The translations under genes and the position numbers were made by a program. Positions 60,979 through 64,000 of a stretch of 64,000 bases of DNA are shown here, in pieces. The notes under the pieces are model-generated. The model had not been told where the DNA came from and ran no database searches. It was given only the letters and a program-made list of their open reading frames with translations. Each line of letters starts with the position of its first letter. Position 1 is the stretch's first letter. The stretch lies in NCBI GenBank assembly GCA_017559385.1, contig JAFYSK010000063.1, forward strand, positions 27,386 to 91,385. Direction: 5' to 3'. The stretch is from Paludibacteraceae bacterium. Its GTDB lineage: Bacteria; Bacteroidota; Bacteroidia; Bacteroidales; Paludibacteraceae.

Positions 60979-62964
60979 ATGAAAAATCTAATCATGCTTG
61001 GCTTGGTAAGCTTGTTGGTGGGTTGCTGCGGCAAACCACATTATACCCATGTGGATGAATATCCTGTAAAACAAGGTTCTTTGGAGGAGATGGTTTATTC
61101 TGCAGAGAAGACAGAGTTTTCTGTTTGGAGTCCTAATGCAGATAGCGTCTATTTGAACTTGTATGCAGACGCTATTACTCCTGAACCATTAGAGCGTATG
61201 GCTATGAAACGCCAAAATGATGGTTCGTGGACCAAGACTGTGAAAGGCGACTTGAATGGTCAATTCTACACTTTCCAAGTGGTAGAACCTACTTCTCGTT
61301 GGAAATTGCATGAGACTCCAGGTATCTTTGCTAAGGCCGTGGGTGTGAATGGTCGTCGTGCAGCCATTATTGATTGGGCAACCACCAATCCTGAAGGTTG
61401 GGAGGCGGATGTTCGTCCTGCTTTTGCGGGCGCGAAAGATGCTATCATCTATGAGATGCACCATCGTGATATGACTATCCATGCTACTTCTGGCGTGGAA
61501 AACAAGGGTAAGTTTGTCGGTTGGACCGAGCATGGTACTAAGACCGCTGAGGGTTTGGCTACGGGTATTGACCACTTGGTAGAGTTGGGTGTAACCCACG
61601 TACAGATTTTGCCATCATATGACTATGGATCAGTGGACGAGACTCGCTTAAGTGATAATAAGTACAACTGGGGTTATGATCCAGTGAACTATAACGTCCC
61701 AGATGGTGGTTATAGCACCAATCCTTATGATCCTGCTACTCGTGTGCGTGAGATGAAGCAGATGATTCAAGCGCTTCACAAAGCGGGCATTCGCGTAATT
61801 ATGGACGTGGTGTATAACCATACATTCAATGTAGAGAATAGCAATTTCACACAAACTTGTCCAGATTATTTCTATCGTCTGACAGAGAATGGCGATTTGG
61901 GTAATGCTTCCGGTTGTGGTAATGAGACAGCTAGTGAGCGTGCGATGATGCGCAAGTTTATCGTGGAGTCTTGCCGCTATTGGATTGAGGAGTATCATAT
62001 GGATGGTTTCCGCTTTGACTTGATGGGTATTCACGATGTAGAGACGATGAACCAAGTGCGTGCGATGTTGGATAGCATTGACCCAAGCTTGTTGCTCTAT
62101 GGCGAGGGTTGGGCAGCTGGTGGTCCATTGTACCCAGGCGATGAGTTGGCAATGAAGGCTAATATGCAGAAGTTGCCTGGTATTGGTGCTTTCTGTGACG
62201 ATATGCGTGATGCATTGCGTGGTCCATTCTCGGACAACAACAAGGGTGCTTTCTTGATTGGCGAGAAAGGTTATGAGGAGAGTATCAAGTTTGGTTTAGT
62301 AGGCTGTATTGAGCATCCAGAGGTGGATATGACCCAAGTGAACTATTCTAAGGAAGCGTGGACAGCTCAACCAACTCAATGTATCAGTTATGTGTCTTGC
62401 CACGACGATATGATGTTGACCGACCGCTTGAAAGCGAATAAGAAACTCAAAGCAGGCGAGTTGCAACGCCTCAGCAAGTTGGCTCAAACAGCGGTTTTGA
62501 CTTCACAAGGTATGCCATTCTTGTGGTGTGGTGAGGAGATTGCACGCGATAAGAAAGGTGTGCATAACTCTTATTGCAGTCCAGATGATATCAACGCTAT
62601 TGATTGGTCATTGAAGGCAGCGAACTTGGATTTGTTTGCATACTACCAAGGTTTGATTGCTATGCGTAAGGCTCACCCTGCATTCCATATGGGTGATGCA
62701 GAATTAGTACGTGCAAACTTGCACTTCTTGCCTGCACCAGCAGGTGTAGTGGCTTACCAATTGAATGGTGAAGCAGTGGGTGATGAGTGGAAGAGTATCG
62801 TGGTGATTCTTAACTCTCAACTCTCAGCTATCAGCATTCAACTTCCAGAGGGTGAGTACCATGTGGCAGTGGCTGATGGCAAGTGTCCAGCAGTGGCTCA
62901 AGGCTTGCTCAAGGGTAGCGCAAAGGTAGCTGCGCAATCAGCAATGGTATTGTATCAGTTGTAG
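60979..62964 (+). CDS. pulA: Type I pullulanase lipoprotein, 661 aa
   Basis: The signal peptide MKNLIMLGLVSLLVGC ends in a lipobox. A CBM48-like domain precedes a GH13 barrel. Signatures are YNWGYDPVNYNVPDGGYSTNP (type I pullulanase), VIMDVVYNHT, DGFRFDLMG (nucleophile Asp), LLYGEGWAAGG (acid/base Glu) and YVSCHDD. It cleaves alpha-1,6 branches in pullulan or glycogen-like glucans. The lipobox implies an envelope location rather than cytosolic debranching. ATG 60979 is chosen because it gives a proper signal peptide; ATG 60958 would extend it by seven polar residues. Confidence 0.94.
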   Translation: MKNLIMLGLVSLLVGCCGKPHYTHVDEYPVKQGSLEEMVYSAEKTEFSVWSPNADSVYLNLYADAITPEPLERMAMKRQNDGSWTKTVKGDLNGQFYTFQVVEPTSRWKLHETPGIFAKAVGVNGRRAAIIDWATTNPEGWEADVRPAFAGAKDAIIYEMHHRDMTIHATSGVENKGKFVGWTEHGTKTAEGLATGIDHLVELGVTHVQILPSYDYGSVDETRLSDNKYNWGYDPVNYNVPDGGYSTNPYDPATRVREMKQMIQALHKAGIRVIMDVVYNHTFNVENSNFTQTCPDYFYRLTENGDLGNASGCGNETASERAMMRKFIVESCRYWIEEYHMDGFRFDLMGIHDVETMNQVRAMLDSIDPSLLLYGEGWAAGGPLYPGDELAMKANMQKLPGIGAFCDDMRDALRGPFSDNNKGAFLIGEKGYEESIKFGLVGCIEHPEVDMTQVNYSKEAWTAQPTQCISYVSCHDDMMLTDRLKANKKLKAGELQRLSKLAQTAVLTSQGMPFLWCGEEIARDKKGVHNSYCSPDDINAIDWSLKAANLDLFAYYQGLIAMRKAHPAFHMGDAELVRANLHFLPAPAGVVAYQLNGEAVGDEWKSIVVILNSQLSAISIQLPEGEYHVAVADGKCPAVAQGLLKGSAKVAAQSAMVLYQL

Positions 62965-63109
62965 GACGGAGGCATAGCCTCCTATTGGACGCTGCGCTAT
63001 TGGATGCTGCGCTATTGGACGCTCGCTTTGCGAGCTATAGGCTATAGGTTATAGGTTAAAGGTGATGAGGCTATTAGGCGATTAGGCGAAAGGTTAAAGG
63101 CTAAAGGCG
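62965..63109. repeat. Spacer repeat cluster after pullulanase
   Basis: Hairpins GGAGGC-ATA-GCCTCC (62968-62982) and GCTCGC-TTT-GCGAGC (63021-63035) are separated by three GGACGCTGCGCTATT units. GCTATAGGTTATAGGTTAAAGG microrepeats then run up to the next ATG. The GGCGATTAGGCGAAAGG part matches DNA inside the helicase gene. Confidence 0.85.
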
Positions 63110-64000
63110 ATGATGAGAAGAATATTGATATATTCGTTGCTAATGCTAGCAATGGGAATGTCGGCACAAGAAGTGCCGACATTTTTTCCACGAAAGTTCT
63201 TGTTGGAGCATTTCACAAGTGCAAATTGCAATCAATGTCCCATGGGGATGAAGTATATCGTGGAGTATTTGGACAAGCAGACAACACCCTATATCTGGGT
63301 GAGTCATCATGCGGTGTATGGCGCAGACGAATATACGCTATCAGAGAGCAATACCATTGCCATGAACTATTTGGGCATGAATACTGTGCCAAGTGTGGTG
63401 TTTAATCGTACGGAGCAACGCGGAAAAATGGTCAATGGAGCATGGGATTTAGAGACATGGATGGCAGAGGGAATACAAGTGGAAAGCGATACGGTGGCAG
63501 AGGCGTCTGTGGTGATTGAGCATAGTTATAATAGGATTACTCGCCGCTTAAACGTGACAGTCAATGGACAAGTAGCTAATACAGACAGAACGGCATATCT
63601 GCTGACGATTTTAATCAAGGAAAATAGGTTAGTTGGCAAACAAGCCGATGCTTATACCTCTTGGAAAGGAAATGGTTGGGTAGAGTACATGCACCCTCGT
63701 GTGGTGCGTGACTTAGTGACTGCCACTTTAGGCGATACAGTGAAGGTGGAAAATCAGGCGTATAGTTATTCTACCAGCTGTATGATAGACAAGAATTGGG
63801 CGGCGGAGAACTGCTGCGTGGTGGCGTATTTGACGCCTTTGGAGAAGAGTCCGATTATCAATGCCGAGCAAGTAGCGTTGGTAGGAGGTACAACAGGCGG
63901 CGAAGAATATGGACCTTATGGTATTACAGAGAAGACCGCGCCAAAGTCCAATTATATTGAGTTTGATTCTGTATGTGTGAATAAAGTGGGAGAGAGCCAA
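63110..64000 (+). CDS. Omp28-like exported protein with thioredoxin-type CxxC (3' end outside window)
   Basis: The frame opens at ATG 63110 and stays open to the window end (297 codons). Signal peptide MMRRILIYSLLMLAMGMSA. The mature start F-L-L-E-H-F-T-S-A-N-C40-N-Q-C43-P-M-G is the thioredoxin-fold opening seen in Bacteroidota Omp28-related proteins, followed by NTVPSVVFNR with the cis-Pro. Residues from ~125 are beta-rich. Family members are secreted or outer-membrane proteins of unclear role. The gene begins immediately after spacer microrepeats; ATG 63113 is an alternative start. Confidence 0.8.
   Translation, partial: MMRRILIYSLLMLAMGMSAQEVPTFFPRKFLLEHFTSANCNQCPMGMKYIVEYLDKQTTPYIWVSHHAVYGADEYTLSESNTIAMNYLGMNTVPSVVFNRTEQRGKMVNGAWDLETWMAEGIQVESDTVAEASVVIEHSYNRITRRLNVTVNGQVANTDRTAYLLTILIKENRLVGKQADAYTSWKGNGWVEYMHPRVVRDLVTATLGDTVKVENQAYSYSTSCMIDKNWAAENCCVVAYLTPLEKSPIINAEQVALVGGTTGGEEYGPYGITEKTAPKSNYIEFDSVCVNKVGESQ

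Overview
The window is a chromosomal segment from a member of the Bacteroidota, most likely order Bacteroidales. The best evidence is the promoter architecture: a -7 element TAnnTTTG (TACCTTTG, TATCTTTG, TAATTTTG) preceded, usually by exactly 20 bp, by TTG, ahead of many genes on both strands. Gene content agrees: fused SecDF, the DUF4271-hemD-rnpA-yidD neighbourhood, OstA-like and SurA-like envelope genes, BspA-type leucine-rich repeats, an Omp28-like protein, and a fused dihydroorotate-dehydrogenase-B/glutamate-synthase-type reductase. I cannot assign a genus.

Layout. 0-3 kb is an accessory stretch: the end of a secreted protein, a 43-aa Gly/Thr-rich peptide gene, a kinase-like gene overlapping a short upstream ORF in another frame, and an AAA+ ATPase, bounded by hairpin repeats. 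3-13 kb holds a DEAD-box helicase, a DUF6340-like protein, a cation/proton antiporter, a thioredoxin, aroB, an LRR protein and gyrB. 12.7-17.2 kb contains a LOG protein, a GH16-fold protein and kdsA-kdsD-aroF (Kdo and chorismate entry steps). 17-26 kb: redox fusion protein, nucleotidase fragment, two dipeptidases, glycogen synthase and a PKD lipoprotein. 26-40 kb is mostly housekeeping: miaA, a nucleosidase, secDF, tRNA-Arg, a metallopeptidase, a Fur-family regulator, hemD, rnpA, yidD, trmD, an alkaline phosphatase, recX. 40-56 kb: prmC/ribD sharing an interleaved control region, an envelope-biogenesis cluster (two SurA-like proteins, OstA-like, beta-barrel), dnaG, a radical SAM protein, a glycosyltransferase, an S66 peptidase, mdh, an endonuclease-like lipid-free secreted protein and ttcA. 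56-57 kb is a tRNA-Gly/Leu/Leu operon with a recombinase remnant behind it, then two small lipoproteins with a long leader. 58-64 kb: a leader-peptide/terminator unit before a LMW phosphatase, clpP-clpX, a lipoprotein pullulanase and the start of an Omp28-like gene.

The most unusual property is not a gene cluster but the spacer DNA. Short perfect hairpins (5-6 bp stem, 3-nt loop) are set in constant A/T-rich connectors, in tandem and in both orientations, with arms that change together. Related microrepeats also sit in frame inside otherwise conserved genes (DEAD helicase, glycogen synthase, a glycosyltransferase, PepD, the GltA-type fusion). An 11-nt minisatellite family occurs at three separate sites, one inside a coding sequence. 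Other items worth attention are the prmC/ribD promoters, each lying in the other gene's coding region or start, several apparently leaderless genes, the 29-codon leader ORF abutting a terminator at 58.4 kb, and a 170-bp convergent coding overlap at 4.4-4.57 kb. I saw no CRISPR array, intact prophage, intact insertion sequence or replication origin.
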